A stretch of DNA of 7,253 nucleotides from an uncultured Clostridia bacterium (GCA_947565265.1 CANOFK010000051.1:1-7253); one strand, 5' to 3'. Shown: positions 1 through 7,058, counted from the stretch's first letter. Program-made: numbers and translations. The notes: generated from the sequence alone by a model not told the origin.

Positions 1-478
1 CGATGCGGCCGGCGGGGAAATTGCGCTGGATGAGCAGCTCGGTAATGTTGTCCGACACGCCGATGTAGTAGTTCATCCGCCGCAAGGCCACCAGGTTGGT
101 GGTGCCGTAGCTGAGCCGGGCGACCGGCCGGCCCAGGTAGTCCAGCCGGTAGTCGCTGTGCACGGTGGTGACCACCGGGGCATCTACCGTGTGCTTTAAA
201 AGGTTGCCCATCAGGTTGCCCCGTGCCCCGTGGCAGTGGATGATATCGATGTGCTGGCCGGCGGTCAGCTTTTTCAACTCTTTAAGCCCTACCAGGGGGT
301 TGCCGGAATCGATGACGTGGATGGGGACCCCCATTTTGGCGGCATCCTCGGAAAAATCACCCTTGCGGAAACAGATCAGCCGGGCGTCAATGGAGTTGTT
401 CAACTCCTTGAGCAGGTGCAGCACATGGGTCTTGGCGCCGCCGGTATCGCCGCCGCCGATGAGATGGATCACTCGCAT
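1..478 (-). CDS. Glycosyltransferase family 4-like protein, N-terminal part (cut by left window edge)
   Basis: The first 159 codons of a GT-B fold glycosyltransferase are present; the C-terminal donor-nucleotide-binding half lies beyond the left edge. Such enzymes move a sugar from a nucleotide-sugar to a growing glycan at the cytoplasmic membrane face. Visible hallmarks are a starting beta strand with a glycine-rich loop (MRVIHLIGGGDTGGAKTHV, residues 1-19), the IIHCHGARGN segment (79-88) and VVTTVHSDYRLDY (102-114), as in the N-terminal Rossmann domain of GT4-like enzymes. The ATG at 478 lies inside the end of the upstream acetyltransferase gene, overlapping it by 10 bases. An AAAGGA motif sits 10 bases before the ATG, so translation is probably coupled. 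A role in cell-surface polysaccharide or exopolysaccharide synthesis is inferred from the family; acceptor and sugar cannot be read from this half. Confidence 0.88.
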   Translation of the reverse strand, partial: MRVIHLIGGGDTGGAKTHVLHLLKELNNSIDARLICFRKGDFSEDAAKMGVPIHVIDSGNPLVGLKELKKLTAGQHIDIIHCHGARGNLMGNLLKHTVDAPVVTTVHSDYRLDYLGRPVARLSYGTTNLVALRRMNYYIGVSDNITELLIQRNFPAGRI

Positions 479-927
479 ATGGTTTCATTCCTTTGGTTTT
501 TCTCGGATTGGACAAGCTGTTTTTCCATGTGCACATGGGGGCAGTGCTCGTCCAGATAGACGCTGCCCTGCCGGGTGTAGCCCAGCTTTTCATAAAAGCC
601 CGCGGCCTGCACCTGGGCCGAAAGGACCAGGGAGGAGGCCCCCATGCCGGCCGCAGCCTCTTCCGCCGCCCGCATGACGGCGGCCCCCAGCCCTTGGCCC
701 CGGCTGCTTTTGCGCACCGCCACCCGGCCCACGTGCCAGACCCCCGGCGTATCGGGGAAAATGCGGCAGCAGGCCACCGCCTCTTCCCCCTGGTACAGGG
801 CCAGGTGCCAGGCGGTGCGGTCGGTTTGGTCAAACTCCTCCACAAAGCCCTGCTCTTCCATAAAGACCTCCCGGCGCAGGGCGTGGGCGCCTGCGGGCAG
901 GGAATGGGTCAACTCTACACGGAACAT
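469..927 (-). CDS. GNAT family N-acetyltransferase, ElaA-like
   Basis: This is a 152-residue acetyl-CoA-dependent acyltransferase of the GNAT fold. The N-terminal block REVFMEEQGF...EFDQTD (residues 19-36) followed by H41 is the pattern of the ElaA/YjcF-like subgroup. The acetyl-CoA pyrophosphate-binding motif is R76-G-Q-G79-L-G81, preceded by the beta-4 strand GRVAV (67-71). The C-terminal SAQVQAAGFYEKLGY (103-117) and the HVHMEK tail (131-136) complete the fold. An in-frame ATG nine codons further upstream (at 954) lies inside the preceding gene and has no better ribosome site. The ATG at 927 follows GGAGG with an 8-base spacer and begins one base after the RluA stop codon, so it is chosen. 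The substrate is unknown; members are usually annotated only as acyltransferases. About 17 residues after HVHMEK form an unconserved-looking polar tail. Confidence 0.9.
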   Translation of the reverse strand: MFRVELTHSLPAGAHALRREVFMEEQGFVEEFDQTDRTAWHLALYQGEEAVACCRIFPDTPGVWHVGRVAVRKSSRGQGLGAAVMRAAEEAAAGMGASSLVLSAQVQAAGFYEKLGYTRQGSVYLDEHCPHVHMEKQLVQSEKNQRNETICE

Positions 928-928
928 C

Positions 929-1912
929 CTAGCGGCCTCCTTCCTCCGGCCCAAGCTGCCGGAAATGCTGTAAAAACCATACGTCCCCGGCCTGGAAACA
1001 CCGGCCGTTTAGGTAGTCCAGCGCCCCGGCCGGGGTGGTGAACCGGAACTCCAGCCGGTGGGAGTACAGCGCCTGGTAGGGGAACCCCAAACGGCGGTTT
1101 TGGGCGTTGCGGCCGTATTTGCCGTCCCCGGCCAGGGGGTGGCCGATGGCGGCCATATGGGCCCGTATCTGGTGGGTGCGGCCGGTGAACAGCTCTACCT
1201 GTAGTAGGGAGCAGCCGCCCCGCTCCTCCAGCACCTGGTAGCCGGTGCGCACGCTTTTGGCCCCGGGGGCAGGGGACTTGCTGAAGTAGACCCGGTTTTG
1301 CGCCTCGTTTTTGGTGAGGTAGCCGGTAAGCAGGCCCTGCTTTTGGCCCATTTGGCCGCAGACCACGCACAGGTACAGCTTGCGCAGCTCGCGGCCCTTG
1401 ACCTTTTGGTTGAGGATGCGCAGGGTTTCGGCGTTTTTGGCGGCCATGACAATGCCCCCGGTGTTGCGGTCGATGCGGTTTACCAGGGCCGGGGCAAAGC
1501 TGTGCGCCGCATCGGGCCGGTACTCGCCCTTATCATAGAGGTAGTGCTGGATGCGGGCGATGAGGGAGTCGAAATGGTACTCGTCCCCGGGGTGGACGAT
1601 CAGGCCAGGGGGCTTGTCCAGGAGCATCAGGTTGCCGTCCTCGTAGACGATGGACAGGCGGGCCGGGGCTTTGAGGAAATCGTAGGCCTTTGGCACCTGG
1701 CGGAAGTATTCCTCCTGCCAGTAGAGGCTGAGGACATCGCCGGACCGGAGCCGGGATTCGGGCAGGCAGCGGCTGCCGTTGAGGCGGACGTCTTTGGTGC
1801 GTATGCACTTATGCAGCACCGCGTTGGGCAGGTTGGGGTAAGCCTTTGCCAGGAACCTGTCCAGCCGCTGGCCAGCGTCATTGGGTGAAATTTCTATGGT
1901 TTTGCGGGGCAT
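929..1912 (-). CDS. RluA family RNA pseudouridine synthase
   Basis: This 327-residue enzyme should convert specific uridines of rRNA (or tRNA) to pseudouridine in the cytoplasm. It has the two-part layout of RluC/RluD-type enzymes. An N-terminal S4-like RNA-binding domain (about residues 13-65) contains GQRLDRFL (14-21) and the RTKDVRLNG turn (38-46). The catalytic domain (about 85-315) contains LDKPPGLIVHPG (98-109), the catalytic motif NRIDRNTGG (145-153) with the presumed nucleophile D148, and GRTHQIRAHMAAIGHPLAGD (244-263), which are strong family signatures. Length is normal. The catalytic motif reads NRIDRNTGG where HRLDRxTSG is most common, but the essential Asp and Arg remain. The ATG at 1912 has an excellent AAAGGAGG site 6 bases upstream. 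Specificity among the RluA/RluC/RluD types cannot be assigned from sequence alone, so no symbol is given. It lies 38 bases after the exporter and one base before the acetyltransferase. Confidence 0.95.
   Translation of the reverse strand: MPRKTIEISPNDAGQRLDRFLAKAYPNLPNAVLHKCIRTKDVRLNGSRCLPESRLRSGDVLSLYWQEEYFRQVPKAYDFLKAPARLSIVYEDGNLMLLDKPPGLIVHPGDEYHFDSLIARIQHYLYDKGEYRPDAAHSFAPALVNRIDRNTGGIVMAAKNAETLRILNQKVKGRELRKLYLCVVCGQMGQKQGLLTGYLTKNEAQNRVYFSKSPAPGAKSVRTGYQVLEERGGCSLLQVELFTGRTHQIRAHMAAIGHPLAGDGKYGRNAQNRRLGFPYQALYSHRLEFRFTTPAGALDYLNGRCFQAGDVWFLQHFRQLGPEEGGR
936..940 (-). promoter_or_regulatory. Ribosome binding site deciding the GNAT start
   Basis: GGAGG on the minus strand lies 8 bases before the ATG at 927, inside the last codons of the RluA-family gene. 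It favours this ATG over the in-frame ATG at 954. Confidence 0.7.
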
Positions 1913-1918
1913 GGCCGG

Positions 1919-1926
1919 CCTCCTTT
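1919..1926 (-). promoter_or_regulatory. Strong ribosome binding site of the RluA-family gene
   Basis: A perfect AAAGGAGG on the minus strand with a 6-base spacer to the ATG at 1912 lies in the 38-base gap after the exporter gene. It indicates independent, efficient initiation rather than dependence on coupling. Confidence 0.75.
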
Positions 1927-1950
1927 CAGCGTAGGGGTTTTGGTGGGCTT

Positions 1951-2409
1951 TCAGCGGCCCCGGCGGGGGCGGGTGAAGAGCCCTGGGGGGAGGGAGAGGA
2001 CGATGCCGATGCCCAGGGCAATGGCGACGGCGATCTTGATGGTTTCCAGGCCCTTGTCCAGGGCGAGGGCGTCCAGGCCCATAAAGAAGTTATAGCCGGT
2101 ATAGTAGATGCCCGCCCCGGGCACCAGGGGGAAAATGCCGCAGATGAGGAACACGGTGACAGGGGCCTTGCGGGCAAAGGAAAACACCCGGGAAAGCCAG
2201 GCCAGGGTCAGCGTGGCCAAAAAGGAGGCGGCCACCACCCCGCAGCCCAGACCGGTGGCGGCCAGATACACCAGCCAGCCGGCCGCGCCGGTAAGGCCGG
2301 TACAGAGCAGCTCCCGGCGGGGGGTGTGGAAGATGACGGAAAAGGCAACGGTAGCCACAAAGGCTACGGCGGTTTGGACCAAGCCGCCCAGCAGCAGGGG
2401 AAGGGTCAT
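1951..2409 (-). CDS. Threonine/serine exporter small subunit (ThrE C-terminal half, YjjB-like)
   Basis: This 152-residue integral membrane protein has about five hydrophobic stretches (roughly residues 5-26, 36-53, 54-75, 84-102 and 122-140). It corresponds to the C-terminal, YjjB-like half of the ThrE amino-acid exporter; the PLVPGAGIYY motif (94-103) is typical of that family. In actinobacterial ThrE both halves are fused; here they are separate genes, as is usual in Bacillota and in E. coli yjjP/yjjB. The start ATG overlaps the stop of the upstream large subunit as ATGA, so the two are translated together, as expected for partners in one transporter. Export of threonine/serine or related small molecules is family knowledge; the actual substrate here is not shown. 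The C-terminus ends in a short basic cytoplasmic-type tail (RPRRGR). Confidence 0.9.
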   Translation of the reverse strand: MTLPLLLGGLVQTAVAFVATVAFSVIFHTPRRELLCTGLTGAAGWLVYLAATGLGCGVVAASFLATLTLAWLSRVFSFARKAPVTVFLICGIFPLVPGAGIYYTGYNFFMGLDALALDKGLETIKIAVAIALGIGIVLSLPPGLFTRPRRGR

Positions 2410-3182
2410 AGCAGGGCACCCCCTGTCAGCACGGAGAGCAGGCGCATCACAAAGCCTACGCCCACGGCGATGCAGCCGCCTATCAGGAAGGCGTCCAGCA
2501 TACGGATGGCCCCGCTGAGGTAGTCGCCGTGGAAGAAGTCCCGGATGGAGTTGGTGAGGGCCACGCCGGGCACCAGGCGGATGATGGAGCCGATGATGAT
2601 CTTATCCATATTATCCCCCAGGCCCAGCAAAAACATAGCCCCGCCGCACAAAGTGACCAGCGCGCTGGCGGAAAGGTTGGTGAGGAACTTGGTCATGTTC
2701 CGCCGGGCGGCAAAGCTGAGGAACAGTTCGAGGGCGATGCCGCAAAAAAAGGCCACAGCGGCGTCTACCCAACTGCCGCCGAACAGGTAGCTGAAAGACG
2801 CGCTGCCTACCGCGCAGCAGAGCACGGCCAAAGGCAGGGGGGAATAGGGCAGGGCGCGGATTTCCGTGAGCCGGGCCAGGGCCTCTTCCGGCGGGCGCAG
2901 GCCCCCGGCGATCTCCCGTGAAAGCTGGTTGACCGCCGAGATGCGCCCCAAGTGGGTGGCGGTGGAGGGGATGTGTTGCAGCCGGGTGGAGCGCTGGACG
3001 CCGTTTTCCACGCCGGTGGCGAAAATGGCGTTGGTGAGCACGTAAACGCTGAAGGAATCAATATGGTAAGCCTGGGCGACACGCTCCATGGTTTCCTGGA
3101 CGCGGGAGATCTCCGCGCCGTTTTCCAGCAGGGTTTCGCCCATCAGGAAGGAGAGGTCCAGGACAGAGGGGGGTGGGGGCAT
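2406..3182 (-). CDS. Threonine/serine exporter large subunit (ThrE N-terminal half, YjjP-like)
   Basis: This 258-residue protein belongs to the ThrE/YjjP family (formerly DUF1212). A soluble N-terminal region contains the conserved GETLLENGAEISRVQETMERV-like helix (residues 15-35). It is followed by about five membrane segments (roughly 114-134, 137-157, 165-188, 194-211 and 227-250). The family signature LVPGVALTNSIRDFFHGDY (203-221) is intact. With the adjacent small subunit it should form an inner-membrane exporter driven by ion gradient. The start ATG has AAAGGA 9 bases upstream within the 44-base gap after the HD-like gene. It ends in TGA overlapping the next ATG. The N-terminus MPPPPS is unusual but harmless-looking. 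Substrate preference cannot be read from sequence. Confidence 0.92.
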   Translation of the reverse strand: MPPPPSVLDLSFLMGETLLENGAEISRVQETMERVAQAYHIDSFSVYVLTNAIFATGVENGVQRSTRLQHIPSTATHLGRISAVNQLSREIAGGLRPPEEALARLTEIRALPYSPLPLAVLCCAVGSASFSYLFGGSWVDAAVAFFCGIALELFLSFAARRNMTKFLTNLSASALVTLCGGAMFLLGLGDNMDKIIIGSIIRLVPGVALTNSIRDFFHGDYLSGAIRMLDAFLIGGCIAVGVGFVMRLLSVLTGGALL

Positions 3183-3226
3183 AGAAGGTCATCCTTTCAA
3201 GGTGATAAGGGGGCGGCGTGGGGGGG

Positions 3227-5083
3227 TTACAGACCGGAGGGGCTTTCCCCCCGCAGCAGGGCAAAGGCCTCTTCATAGGCCCGCACCTGGCCGGTTTGCA
3301 GGTACGCCTGCAAGGCGGGCTCCAGCCCGGCCAGGACCTGTGCCCAGCAGGGGGCGATGCGGACGCCCGCCTCGGCGCGGATACGGGCCAGGGCCCCGGC
3401 GAGCCCCAGGGAGGTGGAGGTCAAAAAGACCCGGCCGTCCAGCAGGCGCACCAGGTGCACCGCCGCGCTGATCAGGTCGGTAAGCACCGGCTGTGGGTCC
3501 TCCTCCCGGCGGTAAGCGGCGGGGTAGCCCCCCTGCCCGTTGTAAAAGCGGTGGTGCCCCAGCGCGGCCCAGGCGTAGGGCCGGGTGGAGGGGCTGCGGT
3601 CCAGCATCAGCCGGCCGGCGAATACATGGCACTGGTAGATCTCGTTTTCTTCTGCCAGCCAACTGCGGCCGATGTGCCGGGTCAGGTTGTTAAAGGGCAG
3701 GACGCCCACATTGTGCAGCAGGCAGCCCTCGTAGGCAAAGGTGCGCAGGGCCTCCCGGTGGGCGGGCACGTCCCCGGCCCGGCTAAGGCCCAGGGAACCC
3801 ACGAACACCTGGGGGCAGGCATCCACCGCCCGGTCTACCATCAGCATGGCCACATCCGCCGCCATACGGGAGGATGCGTAGCTGTCTGGGTTATGGCAGG
3901 CCACCAGCTTGAGGATGAAGTCCTTTTCCAGGATGCCGCCGGGGTACTCGATGAAGGATTGCAGGCAGGCCAGCAGGTTCTTTTGGGTGGATTCGCTTAG
4001 CCGGTTATCCGGCATACGGCGCACATACCGGGCCATACGGCGGTACATCAGCTCCATAACGGCCCGCTTTTTGGCCTGTAGTTCGCCGTCATCCTCCAGA
4101 TAAGCGGCGTACAGGGCGGGCAGGAACATATTGCGGTAGACCCCCTCGTGGGAGTAGTCCCCCTCGTCCCGCTCCATATAGGCCTGCTCCATCCAGCCCA
4201 GCAGGTAGTGCAGGGGCTGCACGCCGCAGTGGTACTGGGCGGCCTCGTAGGCATAGGCCCAGCGCAGGGCAGGGGCGCCGCCATGCTTTTTTACCATTTC
4301 GGTCTGCCGGTCCAGCACAAATTCCGCGCTCTCCATCACCTCCCGCAGGATCTGGGGGTCGGACTCCCCGGCCCGCAGCAGGCCCATGCCCGTGGTGCGC
4401 TCCTGGTGGGATTTGTAGATGTACAGGTCCCAGGGCAGGCCGGGGGATTTGGCCTGTATGGCCGGGTCGGTGAGGATTTGCAGCGAGCACCGGATGGCCG
4501 CCATTTTCCGCTGGCCTTCCTGGTAGTTGGGGGCCGGGTAGGCCAGGGCCAGGTTCCCCATGGCCCGGTGGATGTAGCCCCGGACGTCCATATCGTCGAT
4601 ACTGTCATACTGGCGTATATAGGCGGCGGCCTCGCCGAACAGCGCGGCCAGTTTCCACTGGTAGGGGGTCTGCTGGGAGGAGGTAAGGATATCCTGCATA
4701 TAGAACAGGGCCATGGCCCCCTGGTACAGCTCCCGTATCAGCATATCCCGCAGGCCCTGCCGTCGGGCGTAGGTGATCAGGGCCATATGCAGGGTGTAGC
4801 ACAGCACCAGGTCCAGGTAGGCGGCGCCCTCGCACAGGGCGGCGGCAAAGCCCTCCAGGCTGCGGATGTCCTCCTCCCCGGCGCTGGCGATATCGTCCAG
4901 CAGGGGGAACAGCTCCTGGCGCAGCAACTGGGTGTTCTCCGCGGAGAGGCGGCGGATCTCCGCCACCCGCCGGCCCCGGTCGGCCGCGTAGGCGGCGGCA
5001 TCCTGGGGGATAGCCTGAGGGGGTGCGTTCAGCCGGAATACCTGCCGCAGGTTGGCAATGTATTTTTCCTGATACTCCTTCAT
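3227..5083 (-). CDS. Degenerate HD-GYP-like domain protein, likely partner of the adjacent hybrid kinase
   Basis: This 618-residue soluble protein has two parts. Residues 1-375 are alpha-helical looking, without membrane segments or a domain I recognise. Residues about 376-560 resemble an HD-GYP domain, which normally hydrolyses cyclic di-GMP. Matching blocks are LLHNVGV (455-461, family LLHDIGK), EIYQCHVFAG (481-490, family E..H...G), and GHHRFYNGQGGYP (509-521, family HHE..DG.GYP). By eye, several metal ligands are lost: the HD aspartate is N458, the early helix histidine is probably S404, and the late aspartate (VAD.FDAL) is probably V542; H457, H486, H510 and H511 remain. One residue is also inserted before the GYP. 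Catalysis is therefore doubtful and a binding or scaffolding role is more likely (inference). The ATG at 5083 overlaps the kinase stop as ATGA and has GGGAGG 5 bases upstream, so the two are translationally coupled. Confidence 0.8.
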   Translation of the reverse strand: MKEYQEKYIANLRQVFRLNAPPQAIPQDAAAYAADRGRRVAEIRRLSAENTQLLRQELFPLLDDIASAGEEDIRSLEGFAAALCEGAAYLDLVLCYTLHMALITYARRQGLRDMLIRELYQGAMALFYMQDILTSSQQTPYQWKLAALFGEAAAYIRQYDSIDDMDVRGYIHRAMGNLALAYPAPNYQEGQRKMAAIRCSLQILTDPAIQAKSPGLPWDLYIYKSHQERTTGMGLLRAGESDPQILREVMESAEFVLDRQTEMVKKHGGAPALRWAYAYEAAQYHCGVQPLHYLLGWMEQAYMERDEGDYSHEGVYRNMFLPALYAAYLEDDGELQAKKRAVMELMYRRMARYVRRMPDNRLSESTQKNLLACLQSFIEYPGGILEKDFILKLVACHNPDSYASSRMAADVAMLMVDRAVDACPQVFVGSLGLSRAGDVPAHREALRTFAYEGCLLHNVGVLPFNNLTRHIGRSWLAEENEIYQCHVFAGRLMLDRSPSTRPYAWAALGHHRFYNGQGGYPAAYRREEDPQPVLTDLISAAVHLVRLLDGRVFLTSTSLGLAGALARIRAEAGVRIAPCWAQVLAGLEPALQAYLQTGQVRAYEEAFALLRGESPSGL

Positions 5084-6957
5084 GGCTGCCTCCCGTCCAG
5101 CAGGCCCCGGATGGTGGAGAACACTTTGTCCATATCCAGGGGCTTGGAGATGTGGGCGTCCATGCCGGCATCCAGGGAGTTTTTGATGTCCTCCACAAAG
5201 GCGTTGGCGGTCATGGCGATAATGGGCACCTGGGCCGCGTCCGGCCGGGGCAGGGCGCGGATGGCCCGGGTGGCGTCCAGGCCGTTCATAATGGGCATTT
5301 GGATATCCATTAAAATGGCGTCATACAGGCCGGGGGCAGAGGCGGCGAACAGGTCTACGGCCTGCCGGCCGTTTTCGGCGCAGTCTATGCGGGCGCCCGC
5401 CCCGCCGATCAGCTCCTGGGCGATCTCCCGGTTCAACTCGTTGTCCTCGGCCAGCAGCAGGCGGCGGCCGTCCAGGCTGAGGATTGCCGCCGGGCCGGGT
5501 TGGCCGGCGGTTTCCTCCTGGGCCGGGCGCAGCAGCCCGGCGGCCAGGCGGCTTTTGAAAAGGGGCAGGGGGATGTAGCCGTCTACCCCTGAGCGGGTGA
5601 ACATATACTCGACCTGGCTCCAGTCGCTGGCGGCCAGCAGCAGGATGGGCAGTTCCGGGCCCAGCAGTTGGCGCAACTCCGGCAGCAGCAGGGTGATTTC
5701 GCAACCGTCCAGCTTTTCCGCGGTAAGCAGGGCGTAGTAGCCGCCGCCGTCCAGGGCGGCGCTGTTTACGTGGAATACCGCCTCGTTGGCATCGGCGGCC
5801 AGGTCGGCCTGCATACCCAGGGAACGGAGCATGGAAAGGGCCAGTTCCGCCTGGTGGGGGTCGCTTTCCAGCAGGAGGACCCGCTTGCCGGATAACGCCG
5901 GGAAAGCCACGGCCGCGCCGGGGGCAGTGGGGAAGGGGATGCGCACGGTAAAGCAACTGCCCTTGTCAGGCTCGCTTTCTACGCAGACCACCCCGCCCAT
6001 CAGTTCAATCAGGCTTTTGGTGATGGCCATGCCCAGCCCGGTGCCCTGTATCTTGTTGACCACGGACCGCTCCTCCCGCTCAAAGGGGGAGAACAGTTTG
6101 GTGAGGAATTCCCGGCTCATGCCGATGCCGTTGTCCCGCACCACCAGTTCCATGGAAACGCTGTCCGGCCCGGCGGCGGGCAGTACCGCGAAGTGGAACC
6201 AGACCTGCCCGCCCCGGGGGGTGTATTTGATGGCGTTGGAGAGCAGGTTCAGGCAGACCTGCTTGAGGCGCACCGGGTCCAGCAGCAGTTCCTCCTGGGC
6301 GACCTGGCCCATTTCCAGGGAAAAGGCCAGCCCGCCGGCATCGGCCTGGGGCATGGCAACCACCAGGATCTCGTGGAGCAGGTCGGCGACGCTGGCGCGC
6401 TCGGGCTGGATCTGTACGCGGCCGCTTTCAATGCGGGACATATCCAGCACCTCGTTTAAAAGGGACATCATGTGGCCGGAGGCGACTTTGATCTTCTCCA
6501 GGCACTCATGCACTTTTGCAGGGGCGCCGGGCTGGCCCAGGGCGATTTCCGTCAGCCCCACAATGGCCCCCATGGGGGTGCGGATGTCGTGGGACATCTC
6601 GGAGAGGAAGTTGGTTTTGGCCCGGCTGGCCATGAGGGCTTCGTCTAGGGCGGCCTGGTTGCGCATATAGTACTCGGTGACAGGGTTGAGCAGGCACACG
6701 GCCAGCCCGCCCTGGGGGAATACGGCCGTAGAGAACACCTGGCCGCCCAGGTGGAGGAAAAGCGGGGGTTGGGGGTGGCCGTCCAGGGCGCGGCAAAGGG
6801 CCTGGGCCTCGTCTGCGGGAAGCGCGGCCAGCAGGCTGCCGCCGGTGAGGGCCTGGGCCAGGGCGTTTTGATAGAGGTCTGTGCGACCGCCGGGGGCAAA
6901 GGCCGCGATGGGGATACCGGCCCCACCCCAGGCAAGGTCCAGCGCAGGCTTATCCAT
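5080..6957 (-). CDS. Soluble hybrid sensor histidine kinase with pseudo-receiver and C-terminal receiver
   Basis: This 625-residue hybrid kinase should autophosphorylate on a histidine and pass phosphate to its own C-terminal receiver. In order: residues 1-100 are a short input region with PAS-like character and no membrane segment; a helical linker follows; the dimerisation/phosphoacceptor domain carries FLSEMSHDIRTPMG (117-130) with H123; the ATPase domain has the N box around N241, G1 DNGIGM (275-280), F box LFSPFER (288-294) and G2 GTGLGM (305-310). Residues about 358-478 form a receiver-like fold lacking the usual active-site residues. Residues about 498-620 form an intact receiver with E504/D505, phosphoacceptor D551 in LMDIQMPIMNG, T583 and K605. 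No phosphotransfer (HPt) or DNA-binding domain is present. The ATG at 6957 is the first possible start: an in-frame TAG lies seven codons upstream. The signal and downstream partner are unknown; the coupled HD-like protein is the obvious candidate. Confidence 0.93.
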   Translation of the reverse strand: MDKPALDLAWGGAGIPIAAFAPGGRTDLYQNALAQALTGGSLLAALPADEAQALCRALDGHPQPPLFLHLGGQVFSTAVFPQGGLAVCLLNPVTEYYMRNQAALDEALMASRAKTNFLSEMSHDIRTPMGAIVGLTEIALGQPGAPAKVHECLEKIKVASGHMMSLLNEVLDMSRIESGRVQIQPERASVADLLHEILVVAMPQADAGGLAFSLEMGQVAQEELLLDPVRLKQVCLNLLSNAIKYTPRGGQVWFHFAVLPAAGPDSVSMELVVRDNGIGMSREFLTKLFSPFEREERSVVNKIQGTGLGMAITKSLIELMGGVVCVESEPDKGSCFTVRIPFPTAPGAAVAFPALSGKRVLLLESDPHQAELALSMLRSLGMQADLAADANEAVFHVNSAALDGGGYYALLTAEKLDGCEITLLLPELRQLLGPELPILLLAASDWSQVEYMFTRSGVDGYIPLPLFKSRLAAGLLRPAQEETAGQPGPAAILSLDGRRLLLAEDNELNREIAQELIGGAGARIDCAENGRQAVDLFAASAPGLYDAILMDIQMPIMNGLDATRAIRALPRPDAAQVPIIAMTANAFVEDIKNSLDAGMDAHISKPLDMDKVFSTIRGLLDGRQP

Positions 6958-6969
6958 AATGGGGCAACA

Positions 6970-6975
6970 TCCTTT
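6970..6975 (-). promoter_or_regulatory. Ribosome binding site of the hybrid kinase, long spacer
   Basis: AAAGGA on the minus strand lies 12 bases before the ATG at 6957, longer than the usual 5-9. No other in-frame start is available because TAG occurs at 6976-6978, so the long spacing may lower initiation of the kinase. Confidence 0.55.
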
Positions 6976-6996
6976 CTAATAAGGGGATATGGAAAC

Positions 6997-7025
6997 ATTA
7001 TACTACGAACCGGCGGTAAATACAA
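6997..7025 (-). promoter_or_regulatory. Predicted sigma-A type promoter of the minus-strand gene cluster
   Basis: On the minus strand a perfect TATAAT (6997-7002) is preceded by a 17-base spacer and TTGTAT (7020-7025), which keeps the TTG of the TTGACA box. Transcription would start near 6990, leaving a leader of about 33 bases before the kinase ATG. It is the only good promoter-like sequence I see in front of the seven co-directional genes. Confidence 0.6.
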
Positions 7026-7058
7026 TCCCTGACGGGAAAGAAAGCGCGGGGCGGGACG

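Noticed and set aside
1846..2523. A 225-codon open frame on the plus strand.
   Set aside because: It is antisense to the exporter genes, very rich in Gly and Gln, and crosses a real gene boundary; no domain is seen.
3183..3226. A possible terminator or promoter in the gap between the HD-like gene and the exporter.
   Set aside because: No hairpin followed by a T run and no paired -35/-10 boxes are visible in these 44 bases; only a ribosome site is seen.
4148..5578. A 476-codon open frame on the plus strand.
   Set aside because: It lies opposite the kinase and HD-like genes, both of which have clear domains. It has no recognisable motif and a Gly/Val/Gln-rich composition typical of antisense frames in GC-rich genes.
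5786..6670. A 294-codon open frame on the plus strand.
   Set aside because: It is antisense to the conserved kinase core, is Ser/Arg/Pro-rich with no motif, and is a shadow of the GC-rich coding strand.
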